DNA of 64,000 nucleotides, from contig NZ_CP053904.1 of NCBI RefSeq assembly GCF_013256425.1, forward strand, positions 2,666,001 to 2,730,000, in the 5' to 3' direction. Origin of the DNA: Hymenobacter sp. BRD67. GTDB taxonomy: Bacteria; Bacteroidota; Bacteroidia; Cytophagales; Hymenobacteraceae. The notes under the pieces were generated by a model that worked only from the letters and a program-made list of their open reading frames with translations, was not told the DNA's origin and did no database searches. How positions within the stretch are numbered: the first letter of the stretch is position 1; every line of letters begins with the position of its first letter. Positions 27,445-36,102 of this stretch are shown one piece after another. The position numbers and the translations under genes are program-made.

Positions 27445-29334
27445 ATGAGTTGGCTATCATCCTTTTTCAAGACTATTTCTGCTAAAAACCCCGGCTCCGG
27501 GCGCGGCCCCGAAAAGCCCACGGTGAGCGTGCGCCAGCGGGTATCGGCGCTGCGCCACCTGCCGGCTTTTCTCCGGCTCATCTGGCAAACCTCGGCGGGC
27601 CTGACCCTGGGGAACATAGCGTTAAGGCTATGTAGAGCTGCCTTGCCGCTGGCCATGCTGTATATCGGCCGCCTCATTCTCGACGACATCGTGCAGTTGA
27701 CCAAGCTGCCGGCTGCCAGCCGCGTGGTAGCGCCCGTGTTTGGGCTGGTAGCGCTGGAATTCGGCCTGGTGCTACTCACCGATGCGCTGGGCCGCGCCGT
27801 GGCGCTGCTCGACTCGCTGCTCGGCGACTTGTTTGCCAATGCCAGCTCGGTGCGCCTTATGCGCCACGCCGCCGAGCTGGACCTTGACCAGTTCGAAGAC
27901 AGCAATTTTTACGACAAACTGGAGCGGGCCCGTCGCCAGACGCTCTCGCGCTCGGTGCTCATGAGCCAGGTGCTGGCCCAGGGCCAGGATGCTGTGACCC
28001 TGGTGCTGCTGGCCGGCGGCCTCGTGGCGTTTCAGCCCTGGCTGCTGGGCCTGCTGCTGCTGGCCGTGGTGCCCGCCTTTTTGGGCGAAAGCCACTTCAA
28101 CGAGCGCAGCTACTCGCTCTCGCATTCCTGGACGCCCGAGCGCCGCGAGCTCGACTACCTGCGCCAGACCGGCGCCAGCGACGAAACGGCCAAGGAAGTG
28201 AAGATATTCGGCTTGTCTGATTTCCTGATTGCCCGCTTCGAAACGCTGTCTGACCAGTTTTACCGCGAAAATAAACTTCTGGCCCTGCGCCGCGCCGGTT
28301 GGGGTACGGTGTTCGCGGCCATCGGGGCAGCCGGCTATTATGGCGCTTACCTCTACATTATTAAGCAAACCGTGAGCGGCGCGATTTCCATCGGCCAGCT
28401 TACGTTTCTGGCGGGCTCGTTTGCCCGGCTGCGCAGCCTGCTCGAAGGCATTCTGAGCCGCTTTAGCCAGGTGGCCGACGGCGCCCTGTACTTACAGGAC
28501 TTCTTCGACTTCTTTCAAATCGAGCCGCGCATTGTGCGGCCCCGGCTGGGGCAGGCGGTGCGGGCCTTTCCGCGCCCCATCCGGCAGGGCTTCACGTTTG
28601 AGGATGTCGGCTTTACGTATAAAAACGCCGAGAAATGGGCCCTGCGCCATCTTAGCTTCGAGTTGCGGGCCGGCGAAAAGCTGGCGCTCGTGGGCGAAAA
28701 CGGTGCCGGCAAAACTACGCTCGTCAAGTTGCTGGCCCGCCTCTACGACCCCAGCGAAGGTCGCATCCTGCTCGATGGCCACGACCTGCGCGAGTATGAC
28801 CCTGCCGAGCTGCGCCAGGAAATCGGCGTCATTTTCCAGGATTTTGTGCGCTTCCAGCTGCCCGCCGGCCAGAACCTGGCCGTGGGCCGTATCGACGAGC
28901 GCCAGAACCAGCCGCGCATTGAGCAAGCGGCCCAGCAGAGCCTGGCCGACACGGTTATTGCCAAGCTGCCGCAGGGCTACGACCAGATGATTGGCCGTCG
29001 CTTCAACGGCGGCGTGGACCTGAGCGGCGGCGAGTGGCAAAAAATCGCCCTCGGCCGCGCCTACATGCGCGACGCTCAGCTGCTTATCCTCGACGAGCCT
29101 ACCGCCGCCCTCGACGCCCGCGCCGAGCACGAGGTATTTCTACGCTTTGCTGAGTTGACTAAGGGCAAAACTGCCGTGCTTATCTCCCACCGCTTCAGCA
29201 CCGTGCGCATGGCCGACCGCATTCTGGTAGTAGAGCACGGCCGCGCCCAGGAAATCGGCTCACACGACGAGCTGCTGGCCCAAAACGGCCGCTATGCTGA
29301 GCTGTTTGCGTTGCAGGCGGCAGGATATCGGTAA
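27445..29334 (+). CDS. ABC exporter, fused permease and ATPase
   Basis: 629 residues. An N-terminal membrane domain with about six helices is followed by a nucleotide-binding domain: Walker A GENGAGKTT (about residue 416), Q-loop FQDFVRF, signature LSGGEWQKI (about 525), Walker B LLILDEPTAALD (about 545) and H-loop ISHRFST. It forms a homodimer or heterodimer that exports lipid, peptide or drug substrates; the substrate is unknown. I start it at the ATG at 27445 (MSWLSSFF). It is divergent from the MFS gene. Confidence 0.9.
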   Translation: MSWLSSFFKTISAKNPGSGRGPEKPTVSVRQRVSALRHLPAFLRLIWQTSAGLTLGNIALRLCRAALPLAMLYIGRLILDDIVQLTKLPAASRVVAPVFGLVALEFGLVLLTDALGRAVALLDSLLGDLFANASSVRLMRHAAELDLDQFEDSNFYDKLERARRQTLSRSVLMSQVLAQGQDAVTLVLLAGGLVAFQPWLLGLLLLAVVPAFLGESHFNERSYSLSHSWTPERRELDYLRQTGASDETAKEVKIFGLSDFLIARFETLSDQFYRENKLLALRRAGWGTVFAAIGAAGYYGAYLYIIKQTVSGAISIGQLTFLAGSFARLRSLLEGILSRFSQVADGALYLQDFFDFFQIEPRIVRPRLGQAVRAFPRPIRQGFTFEDVGFTYKNAEKWALRHLSFELRAGEKLALVGENGAGKTTLVKLLARLYDPSEGRILLDGHDLREYDPAELRQEIGVIFQDFVRFQLPAGQNLAVGRIDERQNQPRIEQAAQQSLADTVIAKLPQGYDQMIGRRFNGGVDLSGGEWQKIALGRAYMRDAQLLILDEPTAALDARAEHEVFLRFAELTKGKTAVLISHRFSTVRMADRILVVEHGRAQEIGSHDELLAQNGRYAELFALQAAGYR

Positions 29335-29370
29335 AGGTGGATTGCCGAAATTAGAGAAGACTGTTAACTT

Positions 29371-29404
29371 GCGACAATCATACCACTGGTGATATGATTG
29401 TCGC
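29371..29404. repeat. Palindrome between the ABC exporter and the AT-rich HEAT gene
   Basis: GCGACAATCATA pairs perfectly with TATGATTGTCGC around a 10-base centre. There is no T run, so an operator or a mobile-element boundary is as likely as a terminator. The abrupt change to AT-rich sequence begins shortly after it. Confidence 0.7.
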
Positions 29405-29476
29405 TACTGCACGCCGAGGTAGCAACGGCAATATAAATATTAGCACAAGTTTATCGAGCACCCTCCTCTTAACAAA

Positions 29477-31027
29477 ATGGACATTTTGAATTACTTAGAA
29501 ATTTTAAGTAACAAAAAACAAGGTTGTCTTTTTCCAAAAGACAACCTTGAAGAAAGACTTATTGCCTTGACTAAAATTTTAGAAAATGGATACCCAAGAA
29601 TAATTTATAGCTTAATCCCATATTTAAAGGACAAAAAACAAGAAATCCAAAACGCAACTTGCAACACAATTATCGGACTTTTTACCAAAATTGAGACAAA
29701 AAGGGAATATTATGACACACTTAAACATTGTGAAATTTCAAAGTCTGATATTGATATTTACGAAAACACGTTTACTCAAGAGCAGTTAGTACAACTTTTA
29801 TCTATTGCATCTTTAAACAGCAATGGTTATGTCAGAGAGAAAGCCGTTAAAAAGTTATCTGTTTCTAACAACGAAAAAGCCATTCAATTTATCATCTATC
29901 GTTTAGCTGATTGGGTGCAAGGTGTTAGACAGATTGCGTTGCAAGGTATTGAGAATTTTAAAAAGCCACAGTTTATTAATGCATTTATTGACAATCTTTC
30001 AATTTTCGAGTGGCTACAAAAAATAGAGCGGACAGATTTAAGCGCTACTCATAATGAAATAATCAATTTCATTATGACAGAAAACAAAGAATATATTTTC
30101 AAAAATTTCTATTCGTTTTCAGATAAAATTCGCTTACTTTTAGCCAAATACATTTCAAATTCCACAAATTTGACTGCAAGTGACATAACCCTTCTGCTAA
30201 ATGACAAGCAGTTTTTAATTCGCAATTTTGCTCTTCAACATTTTGAAAAATTATCACAAGAGCAAATCAATAACCTTTTAAAAGACAAATCTGCAAGAGT
30301 TAGAATTCAAGTACTTTACAAGCTTAAAAGTCGAAATAATTTTACTCAATTAATTCATTATTTTTTGACAGACAAGTCCGCATCAATTAGAGAATTTGCA
30401 AGGTTTTCTTTACAAGATGAGATTACAGATTTTGCAACAATCTATAATAATAATCTTGAAGAAAACACAGATATATTTGCTTCTATTTGTGGGCTTGCAG
30501 AAACCAACGGCAAACTATTTTCAGAAAATATAGAACCTTTTTTAGAAGACAAACAAATAAATATTAAAAAGGTAGCTTTTTTAGCTTTGATAAAATTAAA
30601 TGAGCAAAAAGCCTACGCTTTTGCAATTAAAGAATTGAGCAGTGAGATTATTGGTATTAGAAACATTACTATTGGGTTTTTGCAAAAAAGACCGAATACT
30701 GAAGTATTAGAAAGGGCAAGACAAATTTATAAAAAAGGGAATGTTGACCTTAAAAAAGCAATGTTGAAAATGTTTAACAATATTGGAGGCTGGACGACAA
30801 TTGCAGATATCATAATTGGAACAATTGACGAAGATGAAAATATTAGAAATTTAAGTTTTAATTATTTGAAAATGTGGAAAGTAAAAGCTATAAGACTTTT
30901 TACACAGCCAAAAGCAGACGAATTTGAAAGAGCAAAGAAAATTTTTAGCTTTGCTTTTGAGTTGCACGAAGAAAAAAAGTATTTTGAGAACAACCCCTTG
31001 ACAGGGTTTGACTTTTATTTGAGATGA
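29477..31027 (+). CDS. HEAT-repeat protein encoded by AT-rich, apparently foreign DNA
   Basis: 516 residues made almost entirely of paired helices. Repeat-like units recur about every 35-40 residues (VREKAVKKLSVS, VRQIALQGIENF, IRNFALQHFEKL, VRIQVLYKLKSR, IREFARFSLQD, IKKVAFLALIKL, IRNITIGFLQKR, IRNLSFNYLKMW), the pattern of HEAT/armadillo solenoids that bind proteins or nucleic acids. No enzymatic motif is visible. Codons are dominated by AAA, AAT, TTT and ATT, in sharp contrast to the GC-rich neighbours, so recent horizontal transfer is likely. The frame is intact although it is full of A and T runs. The function is unknown; a binding scaffold is the only supportable guess. Confidence 0.85.
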   Translation: MDILNYLEILSNKKQGCLFPKDNLEERLIALTKILENGYPRIIYSLIPYLKDKKQEIQNATCNTIIGLFTKIETKREYYDTLKHCEISKSDIDIYENTFTQEQLVQLLSIASLNSNGYVREKAVKKLSVSNNEKAIQFIIYRLADWVQGVRQIALQGIENFKKPQFINAFIDNLSIFEWLQKIERTDLSATHNEIINFIMTENKEYIFKNFYSFSDKIRLLLAKYISNSTNLTASDITLLLNDKQFLIRNFALQHFEKLSQEQINNLLKDKSARVRIQVLYKLKSRNNFTQLIHYFLTDKSASIREFARFSLQDEITDFATIYNNNLEENTDIFASICGLAETNGKLFSENIEPFLEDKQINIKKVAFLALIKLNEQKAYAFAIKELSSEIIGIRNITIGFLQKRPNTEVLERARQIYKKGNVDLKKAMLKMFNNIGGWTTIADIIIGTIDEDENIRNLSFNYLKMWKVKAIRLFTQPKADEFERAKKIFSFAFELHEEKKYFENNPLTGFDFYLR

Positions 31028-31643
31028 CGTGAAAGAAACCTGCCACTAATAAAAGGTATGCTGCAAGACTGGCGGATGGAACAACAATCGATAATTGTAC
31101 TACTATCAGTTAGCATGGGGCTTGACCGAATATTATTTAGCTTCAGTTGTTAATTTTATCATCAGCTTTCTTATTTGCTTCAGTTGCCAGGCAGATAGTT
31201 ATAAGCTGTTCAGCCTCATCGGCGCAACTTCAGCCTCTTGGTATATCTTGGCCAGCGTCATCTTCAGCCCTAGAGAGGATTCCAAGTCCGGGTACAGCTT
31301 GGCTGGGGCGGGCTGCCGGCTTTTCGCCGGCTGTCCGCTCTTGGTCCACGCCGCTCGTTCTTTTGATAAGCGCACAGCCGGCAGCCCGCCCGGTACCCGA
31401 ATTTGGGGATTACCCCAGCTCCGCAATAACTAAGGTGTACCTTCAGCGTCGTCCAACGCAGCGTAAGCCCAGACACCATGCGCAGTCAACTGATACTGCT
31501 CCTGCAGTCGGGTAGTTTGCGATACCAGCAGGTAGTGACGCCTGCTAAGCAACTTTTAGACAGCTTAATAAGCTGAACACTAGCCAGAAAGTAAATTTCC
31601 CTACGTAGCTTAGAGAATTCAACGAATTCCCTACCCTGTTTCC
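31028..31643. repeat. 616 bp non-coding segment with nested palindromes after the HEAT gene
   Basis: No convincing gene. The core is a large stem: GGGCGGGCTGCCGGC (31306-31320) pairs with GCCGGCAGCCCGCCC (31377-31391). Outside it, CCAAGTCCGGGTAC-type sequence (from about 31282) pairs imperfectly with GTACCCGAATTTGG (about 31394-31407). A small internal hairpin GCCGGCTTTTCGCCGGC (31316-31332) lies in the loop. Nearer the HEAT stop there is a weaker hairpin around CAATCGATAATTG (31085-31097). GC content rises from AT-rich to GC-rich across the segment. It may be the tail of the imported unit or a dispersed repeat. Confidence 0.6.
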
Positions 31644-32318
31644 ATGAAATTTACCGCTACTCTTCAGCTTATCTGCCTGTTAAGCCTAGGCTTGCTTTCC
31701 AGCTGCCTTACCTCCCGCGATGCCCGCATTGAATCGAGCTACAGCTACCGGGGGCGCTTTCGGCACTACCGCACCTACGGCTTTTTGAGCGGCAATGGCC
31801 TCGCCGCCGACAGCACCCGCCTCAGTGAGTCGCTACGCGATGCCATTCGGCAGCGCATGCGTCTACAGGGCTACCGCTTTTCGAAGCGCAGCCCCGATTT
31901 GATGGTGAGCTACAAATTATTTGAGGGCGATATGCACTTTCCCGGCTTTGTGCAGGAAGACATTACGCGCTGGGTAAAAAACAACGATGCGGAAGACGAG
32001 CAAACTCCCGAAGAGCAGCGCCACGGCTACCAGCGCACCCGTTTGCTCATGCTCGATGGTACGCTAATGGTAACCCTCATTGATACCAAGACGGACAACG
32101 CCATCTGGAATGGCTACGCCTCGGGCGTGACCGTGCCCGAAGGCCTGCGGGGTGAATACGTGCTGGTGCGCTCGGTGCGCTCCATCTTCGACCGGTATCG
32201 CATTTTTACTGAGAATTACTTCAACGGCGGCAACCTCGACGGGGCTATGAATGGCCAGCCATTCGACGGGCCGGGGGCCGCCCCTGCCCCTCCTCAGTCC
32301 ACCGAAACCCCACGCTAA
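31644..32318 (+). CDS. DUF4136 lipoprotein
   Basis: 224 residues. The lipoprotein signal ends LSLGLLSSC with the lipidated Cys at 21. The mature part follows the DUF4136 pattern: FRHYRTYGFL near the N-terminus, a helix with LRDAIRQRMRLQGYRF, SPDLMVSYKL, and a late LMVTLIDTKTDNAIWNGYASG. It is a periplasmic or outer-membrane lipoprotein of unknown role that often occurs as a single gene. It has no frameshift and sits just before the nuo operon promoter. Confidence 0.85.
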   Translation: MKFTATLQLICLLSLGLLSSCLTSRDARIESSYSYRGRFRHYRTYGFLSGNGLAADSTRLSESLRDAIRQRMRLQGYRFSKRSPDLMVSYKLFEGDMHFPGFVQEDITRWVKNNDAEDEQTPEEQRHGYQRTRLLMLDGTLMVTLIDTKTDNAIWNGYASGVTVPEGLRGEYVLVRSVRSIFDRYRIFTENYFNGGNLDGAMNGQPFDGPGAAPAPPQSTETPR

Positions 32319-32363
32319 GTAGTAGCGGGCCACTTTTCGCTTTCGCCCAACCCGGCGCAAGTG

Positions 32364-32371
32364 TACCTTTG
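32364..32371 (+). promoter_or_regulatory. Promoter -7 element TACCTTTG for the nuo operon
   Basis: A perfect TAnnTTTG match 43 bases before the nuoA ATG. Confidence 0.65.
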
Positions 32372-32414
32372 CTTGTCCGCACCAGTGCGCCCGCTACCTA
32401 ACTAGCTGACCTGT

Positions 32415-32873
32415 ATGCTTCTTGCCATAAATTCTTCTTATCAGCCCAGCGACTACCTGCCCATACTCGTGCAGTTTGGGCTGGCCGTAGCTTTCGTAAC
32501 CTTCGCCATGGTTGTGTCGCACCTCGTGGGGCCCAATCGCCACAGCCGCGTGAAGGATGCTTCCTTTGAGTGCGGTATCGAGAGCGTGGGCAACGCCCGC
32601 ACGCCCATCTCGGTCAAATATTTTCTTACCGCTATATTGTTCGTCCTGTTCGACGTCGAAGTGATTTTCATGTACCCCTGGGCCGTGAATTTCCGTCAGC
32701 TCGGCACGGCCGGCTTTGTGGAGATGATTATCTTCATGACGCTGCTCATGGCCGGCTTCGGCTACGTTATCAAAAAGGGCATTCTGCGCTGGAACGAGGC
32801 CGTTCCGAGCCAAACTTTCGTTGCAAAACCGGTGTTGGTAAAACAGCCCGCCGAAGCTGCGCAGGCTGCCTAA
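32415..32873 (+). CDS. nuoA: NADH-quinone oxidoreductase subunit A
   Basis: 152 residues, three membrane helices, an inner-membrane subunit of complex I. The NuoA signature is present: KDASFECGIESVGNAR in the loop, where the conserved Cys sits, and FLTAILFVLFDVEVIFMYPWA in helix 2. The C-terminus has an Ala-rich tail (KPVLVKQPAEAAQAA). It is the first gene of the operon and is followed by nuoB after 15 bases. Confidence 0.95.
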   Translation: MLLAINSSYQPSDYLPILVQFGLAVAFVTFAMVVSHLVGPNRHSRVKDASFECGIESVGNARTPISVKYFLTAILFVLFDVEVIFMYPWAVNFRQLGTAGFVEMIIFMTLLMAGFGYVIKKGILRWNEAVPSQTFVAKPVLVKQPAEAAQAA

Positions 32874-32888
32874 CCCGACCTTTCTATC

Positions 32889-33443
32889 ATGGATACCCGC
32901 GTTCCTGAAATCAAAACCGTGCCGGCCCCCGAGGGTATTGAAGGCGCTGGTTTCTTTGCTACCTCCCTCGAAAAAGTAGTGGGCATTGCCCGCGCTAACT
33001 CCCTCTGGCCCCTGCCGTTTGCCACTTCATGCTGCGGCATCGAGTTTATGGCTACCATGGGCGCGCACTACGATATCTCGCGCTTCGGCTCCGAGCGCCC
33101 CAGCTTCTCGCCCCGGCAGGCCGACCTGCTGATGGTGATGGGCACCATCGCCAAGAAGATGGCGCCCATTGTCAAGCAGGTGTACGAGCAAATGGCCGAG
33201 CCCCGCTGGGTGCTGGCCATGGGCGCCTGCGCCTGCTCGGGCGGCATTTTTGACAGCTACTCGGTGCTGCAGGGCATCGACCGCATTATCCCGGTCGATG
33301 TATATATTCCGGGCTGCCCGCCCCGCCCCGAGCAGGTGCTCGATGGCCTGATGCGCGTGCAGGACTTGGCTAAAAACGAAAGCCTGCGCCGCCGCAACTC
33401 GCCCGAATACCAGGCCCTGCTCGCTTCTTATAATATTAAATAA
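32889..33443 (+). CDS. nuoB: NADH-quinone oxidoreductase subunit B
   Basis: 184 residues. It carries the N2 iron-sulfur cluster that passes electrons to quinone: adjacent cysteines in [12 protein letters not shown], a third in MGACACSGG and a fourth in [11 protein letters not shown]. It belongs to the peripheral arm and contacts NuoC/NuoD. The sequence is intact and of normal length. The 105 bp gap to nuoC is unusual for this operon and holds a perfect hairpin and a REP-like relic. Confidence 0.97.
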   Translation: MDTRVPEIKTVPAPEGIEGAGFFATSLEKVVGIARANSLWPLPFATSCCGIEFMATMGAHYDISRFGSERPSFSPRQADLLMVMGTIAKKMAPIVKQVYEQMAEPRWVLAMGACACSGGIFDSYSVLQGIDRIIPVDVYIPGCPPRPEQVLDGLMRVQDLAKNESLRRRNSPEYQALLASYNIK

Positions 33444-33447
33444 TTCA

Positions 33448-33473
33448 AAGCAGGGGAGCATGCTCCCCTGCTT
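33448..33473. repeat. Perfect 26-base palindrome in the nuoB-nuoC gap
   Basis: AAGCAGGGGAGCA is followed directly by its complement TGCTCCCCTGCTT, starting four bases after the nuoB stop. There is no T run. It could stabilise or process the nuoAB message. Confidence 0.8.
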
Positions 33474-33500
33474 GCTGAACGATTCACAAACGGCATAGTG

Positions 33501-33532
33501 GAGCTGCTTCGGCAAACTCAGCATGGCGTTCT
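33501..33532. repeat. REP-like half element, copy D (nuoB-nuoC)
   Basis: Only a right arm is visible, GCTGCTTCGGCAAACTCAGC followed by ATGGCGTTCT, close to the right arm of copies A and B. The left arm is lost. Confidence 0.7.
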
Positions 33533-33548
33533 TATATAAGGTCCAGAA

Positions 33549-34118
33549 ATGGCTGACCCGACCAAAGAAGAATCTACTGCCGCGCAGGATACCGCCGTTG
33601 CCCAGGACCCTGCCGCAAAGCAAAATGCGCAGGTGCTGGCGCTGCTGCACAGCCTGTTTGGCGAAGCCACCTTTACCGATGTGCACGAGCCCTACGGCCT
33701 GCTCACGGTGACGACCAAGCGCGAGCATATTCACCACATTGTGGCGGGCTTGCAGCAGGATGAAACGCTGAAGTTTCACTTTCTCACCACGATGTGCGGC
33801 ATCAATTATCCCGAAAACCTGAACCAGGAGCTCGGCATGATTTACCACCTGCACAGCCTGGTGCATAATATTCGGCTGCGCATCAAGATTTTCTTCCCGC
33901 TGGCCGACCCCGTGGTACCCACGCTTACCGACCTCTACGCCACCGCCAACTGGATGGAGCGCGAGGCCTACGACTTTTTCGGCATCATCTTCACCGGCCA
34001 CCCCAACCTGCGCCGCATCCTGAATGTGGAGGACATGGACTACCATCCCATGCGCCGGCAGTATCCGCTCGAAGATGGTACCCGCGAAGATAAAACGGAC
34101 CTCTTTTTTGGTCGCTAA
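33549..34118 (+). CDS. nuoC: NADH-quinone oxidoreductase subunit C
   Basis: 189 residues. The 30 kDa-subunit signature is visible: HSLVHNIRLRIKIFFPLADP, then ANWMEREAYDFFGIIFTGHPNLRRIL. The N-terminus is Ala/Gln-rich and disordered. It forms the peripheral-arm core with NuoD, which is a separate gene here rather than a CD fusion. The frame is intact, and a 125 bp gap with a REP-like element follows. Confidence 0.95.
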   Translation: MADPTKEESTAAQDTAVAQDPAAKQNAQVLALLHSLFGEATFTDVHEPYGLLTVTTKREHIHHIVAGLQQDETLKFHFLTTMCGINYPENLNQELGMIYHLHSLVHNIRLRIKIFFPLADPVVPTLTDLYATANWMEREAYDFFGIIFTGHPNLRRILNVEDMDYHPMRRQYPLEDGTREDKTDLFFGR

Positions 34119-34130
34119 CCCCCTCTACCT

Positions 34131-34232
34131 GTCATGCTGACGAAGGAAGCATCTTATCACGTTCTCCCTCGGCAGAGTTAGTAACCCCAGCGGCGTGGAC
34201 GTGATAAGGTCCTTCGCTGCGCTCAGGATGAC
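34131..34232. repeat. REP-like palindromic element, copy C (nuoC-nuoD)
   Basis: The left arm GTCATGCTGACGAAGGAAGC (continuing to CTTATCAC, 34131-34160) is answered by GTGATAAGGTCCTTCGCTGC (continuing to TCAGGATGAC, 34201-34232). The ends match copies A and B, but the middle is a distinct subfamily. Confidence 0.85.
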
Positions 34233-34243
34233 ATAAAATCGAA

Positions 34244-35504
34244 ATGGCAGTAAACGACGCCCTGGCAGGCACCCACAAGATAATCGAGGAAGCGAAGGAG
34301 CAGCAGGGCGGCCAGCTCGTGCCCACCCTGAACGACTTTTCCCAGGAGCTGACGACCCTCAACCTGGGGCCGACGCACCCGGCTACGCACGGGATTTTTC
34401 AGAACATCCTGCAAATGGATGGTGAGCGCATCATCTCGGGCGTGCCGACTATCGGCTACATCCACCGCGCATTTGAGAAAATCGCCGAGCGGCGGCCATT
34501 CTACCAGATTACGCCGCTCACCGACCGCATGAACTACTGCTCGTCGCCCATCAACAACATGGGCTGGCACATGACGGTAGAGAAGCTGCTCGGCATCACG
34601 GTGCCCAAGCGCGCACAGTACATGCGCGTGATTATGATGGAGCTGGCGCGCATTGCCGACCACCTCATCTGCAACTCCATTCTGGGCGTGGATACGGGGC
34701 TTTCACCGGCTTCCTCTACGTATTTCAGGAGCGTGAGAAGATTTACGAGATTTACGAGGAAGTCTGCGGCTCGCGCCTGACGACCAATATGGGCCGCGTA
34801 GGCGGCATGGAGCGCGACTTTTCGCCGGTAGCCCTCGACAAGCTGCGTAAGTGGCTGAAGGAGTTTCCGGCCGTGATGAAGGAGTTTGAGGCGATGTTTA
34901 ATCGCAACCGCATCTTCATGGACCGCGTGGTGAACGTGGGGCCGATTACGGCAGAGAAAGCCTTGAACTACGGCTTCACCGGCCCCAACCTGCGGGCTGC
35001 CGGCGTCGATTACGACGTGCGGGTGATGAACCCCTACTCCTCGTACGAAGACTTTGAGTTTGAAATTCCGGTCGGGACCAACGGCGACACCTACGACCGC
35101 TTTCTGGTGCGCAACGAGGAAATCTGGCAAAGCCTGCGCATTATCAACCAGGCGCTTGACAAGCTGCCCGATGGCCCGTTCCACGCCGATGCGCCGCACT
35201 ACTACCTGCCCCCAAGGAGGCGGTGTACAAGAACATGGAGGCCCTGATTTATCACTTCAAAATCATCATGGGCGAAATTGATGCCCCGGTGGGTGAAGTG
35301 TATCACTCCGTGGAAGGCGGCAACGGCGAGCTGGGCTTCTACCTGATTTCGGACGGCGGCCGCACCCCCTACCGCCTGCACTTCCGCCGGCCGTGCTTTA
35401 TCTACTACCAGGCCTATTCCGAAATGGTAGTAGGCACCAGCCTCTCCGATGCCATCGTGATTTTATCGTCGATGAACGTGATTGCCGGCGAGCTGGACGC
35501 TTAA
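34244..35504 (+). CDS. nuoD: NADH-quinone oxidoreductase subunit D (two frameshifts)
   Basis: Complex I 49 kDa-type subunit forming the quinone site. Family segments in order: LNLGPTHPATHGIFQ (about residues 38-52), YIHRAFEKIAE, TPLTDRMNYCS, TTNMGRVGGMERDF and, at the end, a tail with APVGEVYHSVEGG and DGGRTPYRLHFRRPCF. Two one-base losses break it: the G run 34696-34699 (restores VDTGAFTGFLYVFQEREK) and the C run 35209-35213 (restores YYLPPKEAVYKNMEA). The restored length is about 420 residues, normal for NuoD. Because complex I genes around it are intact, I read both as assembly errors. Confidence 0.94.
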
Positions 35505-35528
35505 TATAGTAAGTTGACAATACCTGAT

Positions 35529-36101
35529 ATGGAGCCGACTACCGCCGCTGCCAAACCCCAGTTTTCTCCCGCCGCGCAGGCGGAAATCAAGCGCTTGCTC
35601 ACGCATTACCCTGACGACCGCAAGAAATCGACCTTGCTGCCGGTGCTGCACATTGCGCAAGCCGAGTTTGGTGGCTGGGTGAGCCCCGAAGTGCAGGACC
35701 TGGTAGCCGAAACTTTGGGTTTGCGGTCGATTGAGGTGTACGAGGTGAGCACGTTTTATACCATGTTCAACCTTAAGCCGGTTGGCAAGCACGTGTTGGA
35801 AATCTGCCGCACGGGTCCCTGCATGCTGCGCGGCTCTGATGAGCTAACGGCTCAGTTGGAGCGTATTACCGGCGCTAAAGTCGGCGAAACCTCGCCCGAC
35901 GGCCATTTTACCCTGAAGGAAGTGGAGTGTCTGGCGGCCTGTGGCTTTGCCCCCGTGGTGCAGGTGCGCGAGAAATACTACGAGTCGCTCGACACGGAAG
36001 AAAACGTGGACGCTATGCTAAGCGAGCTGAAAAGCCTGGTGCACCGGCCTATTCTGCCCTGGGAAGAAAACGGCTTACCTACTTCACTGCAAAACAAGTA
36101 A
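35529..36101 (+). CDS. nuoE: NADH-quinone oxidoreductase subunit E
   Basis: About 190 residues from the ATG at 35529; a TTG 15 bases upstream is also in frame but less likely. A thioredoxin-like [2Fe-2S] subunit of the NADH-oxidising module. The cluster ligands are seen as CRTGPCMLRG (first pair) and CLAACGFAP (second pair). VYEVSTFYTMFNL is the usual NuoE helix. The stop and the nuoF start are one base apart, so translation is probably coupled. Confidence 0.95.
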   Translation: MEPTTAAAKPQFSPAAQAEIKRLLTHYPDDRKKSTLLPVLHIAQAEFGGWVSPEVQDLVAETLGLRSIEVYEVSTFYTMFNLKPVGKHVLEICRTGPCMLRGSDELTAQLERITGAKVGETSPDGHFTLKEVECLAACGFAPVVQVREKYYESLDTEENVDAMLSELKSLVHRPILPWEENGLPTSLQNK

Positions 36102-36102
36102 T

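Noticed and set aside
31095..31515. Two overlapping short open frames after the HEAT gene
   Set aside because: They run through the palindromic stem, change composition midway and resemble no protein.
29371..31643. HEAT gene as a proven defence system
   Set aside because: There is no nuclease, helicase, toxin or other effector beside it; only the foreign composition supports the idea.
33027..34046. A 339-codon open frame antisense to nuoB and nuoC
   Set aside because: It mirrors the codon pattern of the real genes, crosses their gap and REP relic, and has no recognisable domain; it is a GC-rich shadow.
34696..35213. Programmed ribosomal frameshifting in nuoD
   Set aside because: There are two sites in one gene, no slippery heptamer plus structure, and the same kind of break in many unrelated genes.
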